Assembly: GCA_030148805.1 (NCBI GenBank)
Contig: JASBSS010000035.1
Span: 434,001-498,000 of the forward strand
Direction: 5' to 3'
DNA length: 64,000 bases
From: Thiogranum sp.
Lineage (GTDB): Bacteria; Pseudomonadota; Gammaproteobacteria; DSM-19610
The notes below the pieces were generated by a model. The model saw nothing but the letters and a program-made list of their open reading frames with translations. It did no database searches and was not told where the DNA came from. The position numbers were made by a program, and so were the translations under genes. Positions 15,667-22,979 of this stretch are shown piece by piece (position 1 is the stretch's first letter; each line of letters opens with the position of its first letter).

Positions 15667-15680
15667 GCGGGGGCGCTCAG
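15663..15680. terminator. Hairpin shared by two convergent genes
   Basis: CTGAGCG-GGGG-CGCTCAG, a perfect 7-bp stem with a 4-base loop. It contains the stop codon of the acyltransferase (15664-15666) on one side and that of the convergent glycosyltransferase (15677-15679) on the other. No T-tract follows on either strand, so it may act as a bidirectional mRNA 3' end stabiliser rather than a classical terminator. Confidence 0.4.
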
Positions 15681-16546
15681 CCGGCGGTGCCGGTGCGTTT
15701 GCGCATGCGTTTGAACAGCCGCGCGACGAAAAACACGGGTGAGAGCGTGACCACGATCATCTCCGCGGGGCGCATCAGTTTCGACAACAGCAGTTCGCGG
15801 TGACGCGAATGTGTCACCAGGTGCTTCAGCTTGCGCTTGTCTTTGGGTTTGGGCTGAAAATTGAAGTTGTCGCTGCGGCTGACGCTTTGGGTGGCGATCA
15901 TGGGGAACAGCGCATAGGTGCCGGGCAGCTCCGCATAGGCCGAATCCAGCGCCTTGCCCACCAGGCGCAGTTTTTTCACCCCGGGCGCGCCCCAGGGGTG
16001 GGTGTTGAGCCATTCGAGCAGCAACGGGCTGACGATGTAGGCGTGCGCGCAGGCCGAACCCGTGCGCAGCACGTTGTGGCGCACCGGATAGGCCCACACC
16101 GGCCAATGACCGAGGAAGAAGATCCGCCAGTCGTGCGGCAGGCGTGCCAGCGCGCGACTGACCGAGCGCAGTCTGCGCGGCTTCAGGTTGTGGCTGAAGT
16201 GGACATCGTCCTCCATGATCAGCGTGGCCTGATAGCCCCGGCGCAAGGCGTCCTGGCCGACGGCGCGGTGCGATTCCCAGCTGCCGATGATGCCCTTTAC
16301 CGGATGCTTGAGCGGACGGTAGAACATCACTTTCCGGCACAGGCCGACTTGGTGGAATTCCCGGGCGACATTCTGCGCCCGGTCCTCGCGGCTTTTCAGC
16401 GAAATGCAGTAGGCGCCGTCGAGAAAGGACCAGTCCAGCGCCTGCTCCGGGGCGATGCTGCCGTTGCAGTAAGGGCAATCGGGATCGGGTGGGCAGGGGT
16501 GGAAGACCGCGGTTTCGGCGCCGTTCCCGGCGGCCTCGGCGGTCAT
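15677..16546 (-). CDS. Glycosyltransferase family 25 (LPS biosynthesis type)
   Basis: 289 residues from an ATG at 16546 that overlaps the upstream gene as ATGA. GT25 features are visible: AYCISLKSREDRAQNVAREF near residue 45, then TLIMEDDVHFSHNL with the metal-binding acidic cluster, and ACAHAYIVSPLLLEWL. GT25 enzymes add beta-linked sugars, often galactose, to lipooligosaccharide. A cysteine pair near the N terminus (CPPDPDCPYC) is an addition to the usual fold and might bind a metal. The C terminus is basic with a hydrophobic stretch, suggesting membrane association. Cotranscribed with the flavoprotein-like gene upstream. Confidence 0.8.
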   Translation of the reverse strand: MTAEAAGNGAETAVFHPCPPDPDCPYCNGSIAPEQALDWSFLDGAYCISLKSREDRAQNVAREFHQVGLCRKVMFYRPLKHPVKGIIGSWESHRAVGQDALRRGYQATLIMEDDVHFSHNLKPRRLRSVSRALARLPHDWRIFFLGHWPVWAYPVRHNVLRTGSACAHAYIVSPLLLEWLNTHPWGAPGVKKLRLVGKALDSAYAELPGTYALFPMIATQSVSRSDNFNFQPKPKDKRKLKHLVTHSRHRELLLSKLMRPAEMIVVTLSPVFFVARLFKRMRKRTGTAG

Positions 16547-17877
16547 TCGCCGGCCCCGTGGGCGGGGATGCCGGGATAGCCGCGGAAGCCGTTGCCGGCG
16601 ATGAAGCCGTCGCGGATGGAATCGGCGATGCCCTGGAAGATCCAGCGGCCGTAACGGCCCACCTGATAAATACCGGCCTCCTCCAGCGCGCGCAACGCCT
16701 GCTGTTTCCACGGCGAACCGGGCCAGGACCAGGTGTAGGCCACGTCCACCCAGGTCGGGTGGACCACTTCGGCCTCGCCGATAAAGCCCCATTGCTGTAA
16801 TTCCCGGACCACGTTGGCGCAGTAATTGGCCACGTTGGCCGCGTCGGGTTGGGCGCCGGCGGGGTAGGCGCGTTCGATATAGATGCTGACGCGATCGCCC
16901 GCGGCGCGCGCCGAAGCGGGCAAGAAGCTGCGGTCGACGTTGCTGTAGAAACCGACGCGGTGGAAGCCGGAATCGGAGCGGGGAATGTACAGCCAGTGGT
17001 CGTCGGGACACTTGTCGCCGCGGGTGGCGCCGATGTTCAATACCAGCACCGAGGTGTGCGGGTCGGCCTTGGCCGCTACCGTCAGGCCGGCCATGTTCAT
17101 GACCTGGTTCAAGGGCAGCGTCGAGAGTATCTGCTGATACGCCTGTTCGCTGCCGTCGGCGAACCGGATTTTGCGCGCCTCCAGGTCGAACCCGGTGACG
17201 CGACGGCCGTACGCCACCTGGCATTGGGCGGCCATGCGTTGGGCCAGCAGGTTGAGGCCACCTTCGGGATAGATGAAGGTGGTGTTGTAGCCGACCGCCG
17301 GCGCGTCGGCGAACGCGCCCTGTAACGCCAACTTGAGATTGACCGGCGACTTGTAGCTGTCTTGCGGGGCGATGTCGCGGTAAAGACCGGCGGTATAGAG
17401 TTCGTGGAAGGGCGCGAAGAACAGGTCGCCGAGGGTGTCGCCGAAATTGCCCGAGACCCAGTCGGCCATGGTCGTCCCGGGCGCCGCCGGGCTGGCCATT
17501 TCCGCCAACGCCTGCAAGGCCACCGACTTGTCGAGATAACGCAGGTGGTTCTGGATCGGATAGGGGACGTAACTGCCGTTGTCGGGGAAATACACCGAGG
17601 AGCGGCGCGCGTAGCGGCGCACCGGTACCAGGCGGCGGATGAAGTGCAGCACCGTCGGATCGCCGCCGAAAATCCAGTGGCCGCCGCCGTTTTCGAAGCG
17701 ATAGGCCTCATCCTCGTCGCTGTCCGGCGGCAGCGGTTGTTCGTCGCCGGGACGCATGCGGTATGACAGGCAGATGCCGCCCGGGCTGTCGGCCGCCTCG
17801 ACGACCGGCAGCCCGGAGGCGATGCCGGCGGCCAGGCCGGTCATGCCGGCGCCCAGGATCAGCGCATTTTCTTCCAT
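16543..17877 (-). CDS. FAD-dependent protein of the UDP-galactopyranose mutase/protoporphyrinogen oxidase superfamily
   Basis: 444 residues. The N terminus has the dinucleotide-binding fold (ALILGAGMTGLAAGIASGLP, then VVEAADSPGGICLS), followed by ENGGGHWIFGGDP and a C-terminal FAD stretch near GRYGRWIFQGIADSIRDGF. The middle (FFAPFHELYTAGLYRDI, and the PIQNHLRYL stretch) resembles UDP-galactopyranose mutase and polysaccharide-linked amine-oxidase-like flavoproteins. It is coupled to a GT25 gene, so a role in making a nucleotide-sugar such as UDP-Galf is attractive but unproven. The ATG at 17877 is chosen because AAGGAC precedes it and it directly starts the Rossmann strand. Confidence 0.7.
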   Translation of the reverse strand: MEENALILGAGMTGLAAGIASGLPVVEAADSPGGICLSYRMRPGDEQPLPPDSDEDEAYRFENGGGHWIFGGDPTVLHFIRRLVPVRRYARRSSVYFPDNGSYVPYPIQNHLRYLDKSVALQALAEMASPAAPGTTMADWVSGNFGDTLGDLFFAPFHELYTAGLYRDIAPQDSYKSPVNLKLALQGAFADAPAVGYNTTFIYPEGGLNLLAQRMAAQCQVAYGRRVTGFDLEARKIRFADGSEQAYQQILSTLPLNQVMNMAGLTVAAKADPHTSVLVLNIGATRGDKCPDDHWLYIPRSDSGFHRVGFYSNVDRSFLPASARAAGDRVSIYIERAYPAGAQPDAANVANYCANVVRELQQWGFIGEAEVVHPTWVDVAYTWSWPGSPWKQQALRALEEAGIYQVGRYGRWIFQGIADSIRDGFIAGNGFRGYPGIPAHGAGE

Positions 17878-18096
17878 CCGAAATGTCCTTACTTTAAGTG
17901 AATAGGTTGCCGCGCCGAGCGGGCGCAAAAGCGAATTCTAAATGATTCGTCGCCCGGACACACACCCGGGCGTCCACCGGGGGGGTGGAGATGCCGGCGA
18001 CGACCGCGCGCGCCGGTAGCGCTGCCGCTGTTCAGCGGTCGTCCCGGCCGTGTTATATTTGTCGCCCGCATTTACCCTACCGAGCCGGGGCTTCCT

Positions 18097-18864
18097 GTGA
18101 CTTTCAGCGACCGATTCCGCAGCTTCCGCCGCAAACATGTAAAGCGCGCCGGGAAATTCCTCATCGCCCGCGTCAGCCGGTTCATCGCCAGCCAGTCGCT
18201 GATCGGGAATCAGCCGGTGTTCGACAAGTCGATCTTTCCCTGGACCGCGGATTTCGAGGCCAACTGGGAGAAAATCCGCGCCGAGCTCGACGAGGTGCTC
18301 AAGGTGCGCGAGGCCCTGCCTGCCTTCCACGAGATCTCGCCGGATCAGAAGCGGATATCGGTGGCCGATCACTGGAAGACCTTCGTCTTCTACGGCTTTG
18401 GCATTCGCGTCGACGCCAACTGCGAGCGCTGCCCGGAAACCGCGCGCCTGTTGGATCGGTTGCCGGATATCGAGAACGCCTGGTTTTCGATCCTCGCGCC
18501 GGGCTATCACATCCCGCCCCATTGCGGTCCGACCAACGGCATCATTCGCATTCATCTCGGTTTGATCGTGCCGCGCGAGCGGGACAAATGCCGCATTCGC
18601 GTCGACGACCGCATCCTGCACTGGGACGAAGGCAAATGCATCGTCTTCGATGACTACTATGAACACGAGGTGTGGAACGATACCGACGAGCAGCGCGTGG
18701 TGTTGTTCTTCGACGTCGACCGCCCGTTGCGACCGTGGGGCCGTTTCGTCAACCGCCTGATGATCGCCGGCATCAAACGCAGCGCCTATGTGCGCGACGC
18801 CCAGAAACGGCTGCAGCTGTGGGAAGACAAGTTGCGCAATTACAAGGCGGACAAAGCGGCCTGA
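18097..18864 (+). CDS. Aspartyl/asparaginyl beta-hydroxylase-family dioxygenase (LpxO-like)
   Basis: 255 residues, GTG start. Fe(II)/2-oxoglutarate dioxygenase fold: first iron ligand region IPPHCGPTNGIIRIHLGLIVP, second in YYEHEVWNDT, and the 2-oxoglutarate arginine in QRVVLFFDVDRPL. In gammaproteobacteria the closest functional class is LpxO, which 2-hydroxylates the secondary acyl chain of lipid A. Nearby LpxL-like and GT25 genes support an LPS role. A basic, amphipathic N terminus (FRRKHVKRAGKFLIARVSRFI) could bind the membrane. Other members act on proteins or small molecules, so LpxO is a context inference. Confidence 0.8.
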   Translation: MTFSDRFRSFRRKHVKRAGKFLIARVSRFIASQSLIGNQPVFDKSIFPWTADFEANWEKIRAELDEVLKVREALPAFHEISPDQKRISVADHWKTFVFYGFGIRVDANCERCPETARLLDRLPDIENAWFSILAPGYHIPPHCGPTNGIIRIHLGLIVPRERDKCRIRVDDRILHWDEGKCIVFDDYYEHEVWNDTDEQRVVLFFDVDRPLRPWGRFVNRLMIAGIKRSAYVRDAQKRLQLWEDKLRNYKADKAA

Positions 18865-18878
18865 TCCGAGCGCCGCGG

Positions 18879-20483
18879 CTACCTTTTTTCCGTCGCCCGC
18901 GCGTCCCCCGGCGCGCCCGGTTCCTCCCAGCGGGCGAGGAGTGCGCTGCGCACGGTCTCCAGGGTCACGGTTTGGCTGTCGACGTGCAGCGTATGTCGCA
19001 GCTCGGCCTCGGTCAGCGCCTGGCAGCCGCGCTGCTGTACGGCCAGCACGTCGAGGTCGGCTTCCGAGGGGTCGCCGCCTTGCCGGGCGCGCGCCAGGAT
19101 GCGCTGTCGCAGCTGCCGGGGAGTCGCGCTGCAGTGCAGAATGATGAACACCGCTTTGCGTTGCCGCGCCAGTCGGTAAAAGCCTGCCCGCTGGGCCTGC
19201 TGGAGGAAGGTGGCGTCGACGCAGACCGGATAGCCGCCATCCAACGCATGCGCGGCGCTTGCGGCCAGCGCCTGATAGGTGTTTTGCGTGCCGGCGGGCG
19301 TGTAGAGGCCTTGCCCGGGCGGCGAATGGCTGTTCTCCAGCGCTCCCAGACCCGCCAGCCGCTTGCGTTCGATATCCGAGCGCAGGTGGATCAGGCCGAG
19401 GGCCTCGCTCAAGGCGCCGGCCAGGGTGGATTTGCCGGAACCCGACAAGCCGTGGGTGATCAGCAGCAGCGGGGTCCTGGCCTCCAGCTGCGCCGCCGCC
19501 AAGGCGACATATTGCCGGTACTGACGCCAGGTGTCGCGCGCGATCCGATCCTCGGAATCGGCCTGCTGGCGGCGCAATAGCGCGACCTTTGCGCGTACCA
19601 GGGCGCGGTAGACGAAATAATAGCGCAGCACACCGAGTCCGACGTAATCGCCGCCAAATTGCAAATAGCCGTTGAGAAAGCGAAAAGCCAGGCTCGTCTG
19701 GCCGCGTTGGGCGAGATCCATGAGCAGAAAGGCGATTTCGCTGATCACGTCGATCCAGCGTAGTTCGGGATTGAACTCGATGCAGTCGAAGGGGGTGACG
19801 CGGTCACCGATCAGGGTGATGTTGCCAAGGTGCAGATCGCCGTGGCATTCGCGAACGAACCCGTTGACCTTACGTTGCCGCAACAACGGGATGAGCTGGG
19901 CGTGGTGGTCACGGCACCAGCGCTGCAAGCGCAGGATCGGCCGGCGCTGCGCGTCGGTTTCCAGGTGGGGCAGAATCTGACGGAAGTTGTCCTCCACCCA
20001 ACGCCTGACCTGTTCCGGGGCGCCGTAATCGCTGTCGGCGGCGGCCCGTTCGGCGCCGTGGTGAAACTCGCCCACGACCCTGACCAGTTGGTCGATGTGC
20101 CCGGGCCGCAGCCGCCGGCTCGCGGCCAGTTCGCTCAGCAGGCCACCGGCGGCGAACTGGCGCATGCGCACCGCGTACTCCAGCGCCGCGCCGGCGGCGC
20201 CGACCCTGGGGTGTCCGGGGGTGGCGCCAATACTCACCACGTCCAGGTAAAGCCGCGGGGCGAAGCGCCGGTTGAGGCGGATCTCTTCCTCGCAGTAATG
20301 CCGGCGTTTCGCCAGGGTGGAAAAATCCAGGAAGCCGAAGTTCACCGCTTTTTTGATCTTGTAGGCATACTCGCCGGTGAGCAGGATCCAGGCGCTATGG
20401 GTCTGGCGCAGCTCGATGGCGCCGCAGCGATGGGGATAGGCGCGAGGGTCGAGCAGTCCCTGGATGAGTGGCGGTGCTTCCAT
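18879..20483 (-). CDS. Fusion of APH-like kinase domain and P-loop kinase (AAA_33 type)
   Basis: 534 residues. Residues about 30-310 resemble aminoglycoside/choline-phosphotransferase-like kinases, with the catalytic loop CHGDLHLGNI and a later DCIEFNPELRWIDVISE metal motif. Residues about 340-510 form a P-loop kinase with GLSGSGKST near residue 345-352 and LRSDIERKR. Such fusions are common in environmental proteobacteria and lack an assigned substrate. It is likely cytosolic. It stands alone, convergent with the beta-hydroxylase gene. A weak GC-rich hairpin followed by TTTTTT (near 18868-18896) lies between the two genes. Confidence 0.8.
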   Translation of the reverse strand: MEAPPLIQGLLDPRAYPHRCGAIELRQTHSAWILLTGEYAYKIKKAVNFGFLDFSTLAKRRHYCEEEIRLNRRFAPRLYLDVVSIGATPGHPRVGAAGAALEYAVRMRQFAAGGLLSELAASRRLRPGHIDQLVRVVGEFHHGAERAAADSDYGAPEQVRRWVEDNFRQILPHLETDAQRRPILRLQRWCRDHHAQLIPLLRQRKVNGFVRECHGDLHLGNITLIGDRVTPFDCIEFNPELRWIDVISEIAFLLMDLAQRGQTSLAFRFLNGYLQFGGDYVGLGVLRYYFVYRALVRAKVALLRRQQADSEDRIARDTWRQYRQYVALAAAQLEARTPLLLITHGLSGSGKSTLAGALSEALGLIHLRSDIERKRLAGLGALENSHSPPGQGLYTPAGTQNTYQALAASAAHALDGGYPVCVDATFLQQAQRAGFYRLARQRKAVFIILHCSATPRQLRQRILARARQGGDPSEADLDVLAVQQRGCQALTEAELRHTLHVDSQTVTLETVRSALLARWEEPGAPGDARATEKR

Positions 20484-20619
20484 GGGCGTGGCAATCCGTA
20501 TGCGGGCAGGGCTGTGCGCCGGCCGACGGCGCGGCGCGCGCGACCGCCTTGCCCGGGTGTCCCGCCGTCGTGTCGCGCGACCCGCGCGCCCGAGGTCGCA
20601 CCCGCGCCGGCGGGCGCGC

Positions 20620-21336
20620 TCAGCGCTGCTGCATCTGGCGCATCATGTCCTGCATGTTGGGCAATTGCTTGAGCATGCTCCCGGTGTTGATCACCTGATA
20701 GCCCGAAGGGATGGCAAAGGCGTTGGCGGGCAGGCGGGCGTTTTTGTCGATGCGCAGGATTTCGCTCACCAGCCGTCCGTTGGCGTCGTTGATCCGCATC
20801 GGCACGCCGATGGTGCCGGCGTGTTGCGACAACTGCGTGCCGGCGCGCTGGCAGGGGTCGGCACGGTGGTTGAAGGCCGACATCAGCGCATCGGCGCGCG
20901 TGGCCATGCGCTGCATCATCTCCAGGGTGTCCTGCAAGCCGGCGTCTTTCAGGGCCTGCGGCGAGGCGGCCACGCTGCCGCAGGGCGTGCCGTCGGCGGT
21001 ATAACTGTAGCGGGCGGTCGGGTACCCGGCGATACGGGGCCCCTCGCCCAGCTTTTTGAACTCGACCCGCACGCCCTGGGCGCCCGCGGCGTTGCCCCCG
21101 GATCTGAGCAGATCGCTCATGTCCATCACGCGGCGTTCCTTGGTCATGACGATGAACATCGTCTCGGCCACGCTATCGACCACCATGTAGCCGTCATTTT
21201 GCGTCTCCATGCGCGACATCGAGCCGTCGCGCCATACCTGCGTCTGGCCCTGGGGGGTTTTCACCTCGATCAGCGTGGCCGCCTGAGCGGCGGAATTGAT
21301 CAGCAGCAGCGCCGCCAGCAGGGCGGTTTTGGTCAT
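20620..21336 (-). CDS. Secreted protein of unknown function (DUF4412-like)
   Basis: 238 residues with a clear signal peptide (KTALLAALLLINSAAQA, cleavage near residue 19). The following region reads like the DUF4412 type of beta-rich periplasmic proteins (TQVWRDGSMSRMETQNDGYMV, TMFIVMTKERRVMDM). Two cysteines (CGS, CQR) could form a disulfide. The C terminus is rich in Met and Gln (LPNMQDMMRQMQQ). Good GGAGGATCC site before the ATG. No operon partner. The 136 bp between this gene and the kinase fusion (20484-20619) are very GC-rich and show nothing I can name. Confidence 0.7.
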   Translation of the reverse strand: MTKTALLAALLLINSAAQAATLIEVKTPQGQTQVWRDGSMSRMETQNDGYMVVDSVAETMFIVMTKERRVMDMSDLLRSGGNAAGAQGVRVEFKKLGEGPRIAGYPTARYSYTADGTPCGSVAASPQALKDAGLQDTLEMMQRMATRADALMSAFNHRADPCQRAGTQLSQHAGTIGVPMRINDANGRLVSEILRIDKNARLPANAFAIPSGYQVINTGSMLKQLPNMQDMMRQMQQR

Positions 21337-21534
21337 CGTGGATCCTCCGGTCGGGTGCTTGGCCCAGTCAGGGTTTCGAGCCTAACAGCCCGGGCGGGGC
21401 TTGTCAGCCGCGGCGGTGTCGGTGGGGCCGCCGGCTCGCTGTGGGACTGCAGCGTCTATGGTGCGGCGGTTTTCAGTTGCCGGAACGGACGTGCTAGAGT
21501 CGGATGATCGGTGTGCCAGAGCCAGGAGGCCCGC

Positions 21535-22905
21535 ATGGCGTTCGACATCATCAATCCCGCGACGGGCGAAAAAATAGACAGCTACGCGGAAATGCGCCCC
21601 GCGCAGGTGCAGGGGGTGGTGGAAGAGGCGGCCGCCGCGCAGCGTGGCTGGGCGCAGACCCGTTTCGCCGAGCGCGCGCGCCTGATGCGGGCGGCGGCGG
21701 AGGTGCTGCGCGCCAACCAGGGCGAATACGCCGGCCGGATGGTGGCGGAAATGGGGAAGATTCACGCCCAGGGTCTGGCCGAGGTGGAAAAGTGCGCCTG
21801 GGTGTGTGAGTACTACGCCGAGCATGGGGAGGCGTTCCTGAGCCCGGAAACGGTCACGACCGAGGCGACGCGCAGCCTGGTCACGTTTCCGCCGCTGGGG
21901 TTGATCTTGGCGGTCATGCCCTGGAATTTCCCGTTTTGGCAGGTGTTCAGGTGTGCGGTGCCGGCGCTCATGGCGGGCAACGGGGTGCTGTTGAAGCACG
22001 CGCCCAATGTCTTCGGCTGTTCGCTGCTGCTGGAGGATATCTTCCGTCAAGCCGGCTTTCCTCAACATCTGTTGCGTTCGCTGCTGATCGATATCCCCCA
22101 GACCACGGCGGTCATTCACAGCCCCTGGGTGGCGGCGGTGAGCGTGACCGCCAGTGTTCGCGCCGGCCGAGCGGTAGCGGCCGAAGCCGGTAAGGCGTTG
22201 AAAAAATGCGTATTGGAGCTGGGCGGGTCGGATGCCTTCGTGGTGCTGGAAGACGCGGATGTGGAAAAAGCGGTACAGGCCGGGGTTCTCAGCCGGTTCC
22301 AGAACAGCGGCCAGAGTTGTATTGCCGCAAAACGTTTTATCGTGGTCGAATCGGTCTACGCGGATTTCGAGCAGCGCTTCGTGGCCGCGGTGGCGGCGTT
22401 GAAAACCGGCGATCCGAGCGATCCGCAGGTCGACATCGGCCCGTTGGCGCGGCGTGACCTGCGCGACGGCCTGCACGATCAGGTGCAGCGTAGCGTCGCC
22501 GCCGGGGCGCGCCTGCTGATCGGCGGCGAGGTGCCTCCCGGGCCGGGTGCCTATTATCCGCCGACGGTCCTGGCGCAGGTGCGCGCAGGGATGGCAGCCT
22601 GGTCCGAGGAGTTGTTCGGTCCGGTGGCGACGCTGATCCGGGTGCCCGACGAGGCGGCCGCGCTGGCGGTGGCCAATGGCACGGAATTCGGGCTCGGCGG
22701 GTCGGTGTGGACGCGCGACCTGGCCCGGGGCGAGCGTATCGCCGCCCAGGGGCTGCAATCGGGCGCGGCCTTTGTCAATGCCATGACCAAATCCGATCCG
22801 CGCATGCCTTTCGGGGGGATTCGCTGTTCCGGTTACGGCCGGGAGCTGTCCAGCTACGGGATTCGCGAATTCGTCAACGTGCACGCGGTGTGGGTGGAGG
22901 CGTGA
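21535..22905 (+). CDS. NAD(P)-dependent aldehyde dehydrogenase, succinate-semialdehyde type
   Basis: 456 residues. The ALDH general base E228 (LELGGSDAF) and catalytic C262 (NSGQSCIAAKRF) are in place, as is GPVATLIRV and the C-terminal MPFGGIRCSGYGRELSSYGI. The length and the start MAFDIINPATGEKI resemble the Sad (YneI) class of succinate-semialdehyde dehydrogenases. AGGAGG lies 6 bases before the ATG at 21535. No GABA genes are close, so the physiological aldehyde is open. The 198 bp upstream, shared with a divergent gene, show only a weak promoter-like TAGAGT at about 21495. Confidence 0.85.
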   Translation: MAFDIINPATGEKIDSYAEMRPAQVQGVVEEAAAAQRGWAQTRFAERARLMRAAAEVLRANQGEYAGRMVAEMGKIHAQGLAEVEKCAWVCEYYAEHGEAFLSPETVTTEATRSLVTFPPLGLILAVMPWNFPFWQVFRCAVPALMAGNGVLLKHAPNVFGCSLLLEDIFRQAGFPQHLLRSLLIDIPQTTAVIHSPWVAAVSVTASVRAGRAVAAEAGKALKKCVLELGGSDAFVVLEDADVEKAVQAGVLSRFQNSGQSCIAAKRFIVVESVYADFEQRFVAAVAALKTGDPSDPQVDIGPLARRDLRDGLHDQVQRSVAAGARLLIGGEVPPGPGAYYPPTVLAQVRAGMAAWSEELFGPVATLIRVPDEAAALAVANGTEFGLGGSVWTRDLARGERIAAQGLQSGAAFVNAMTKSDPRMPFGGIRCSGYGRELSSYGIREFVNVHAVWVEA

Positions 22906-22926
22906 GGCTGGCGAAGATTTGCTCAG

Positions 22927-22945
22927 GTAAATGAGAATCATTATA
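22927..22945 (+). promoter_or_regulatory. Fur box upstream of the iron permease
   Basis: GTAAATGAGAATCATTATA matches the 19-bp Fur consensus GATAATGATAATCATTATC at 15 of 19 positions. It lies 35 bp before the ATG of the cytochrome c-FTR1 gene, over the expected promoter. Iron-replete repression of the permease is therefore very likely. Confidence 0.85.
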
Positions 22946-22979
22946 ATTACCCTCTGTCCTTCTCTGTGGGTTTCCAGCC

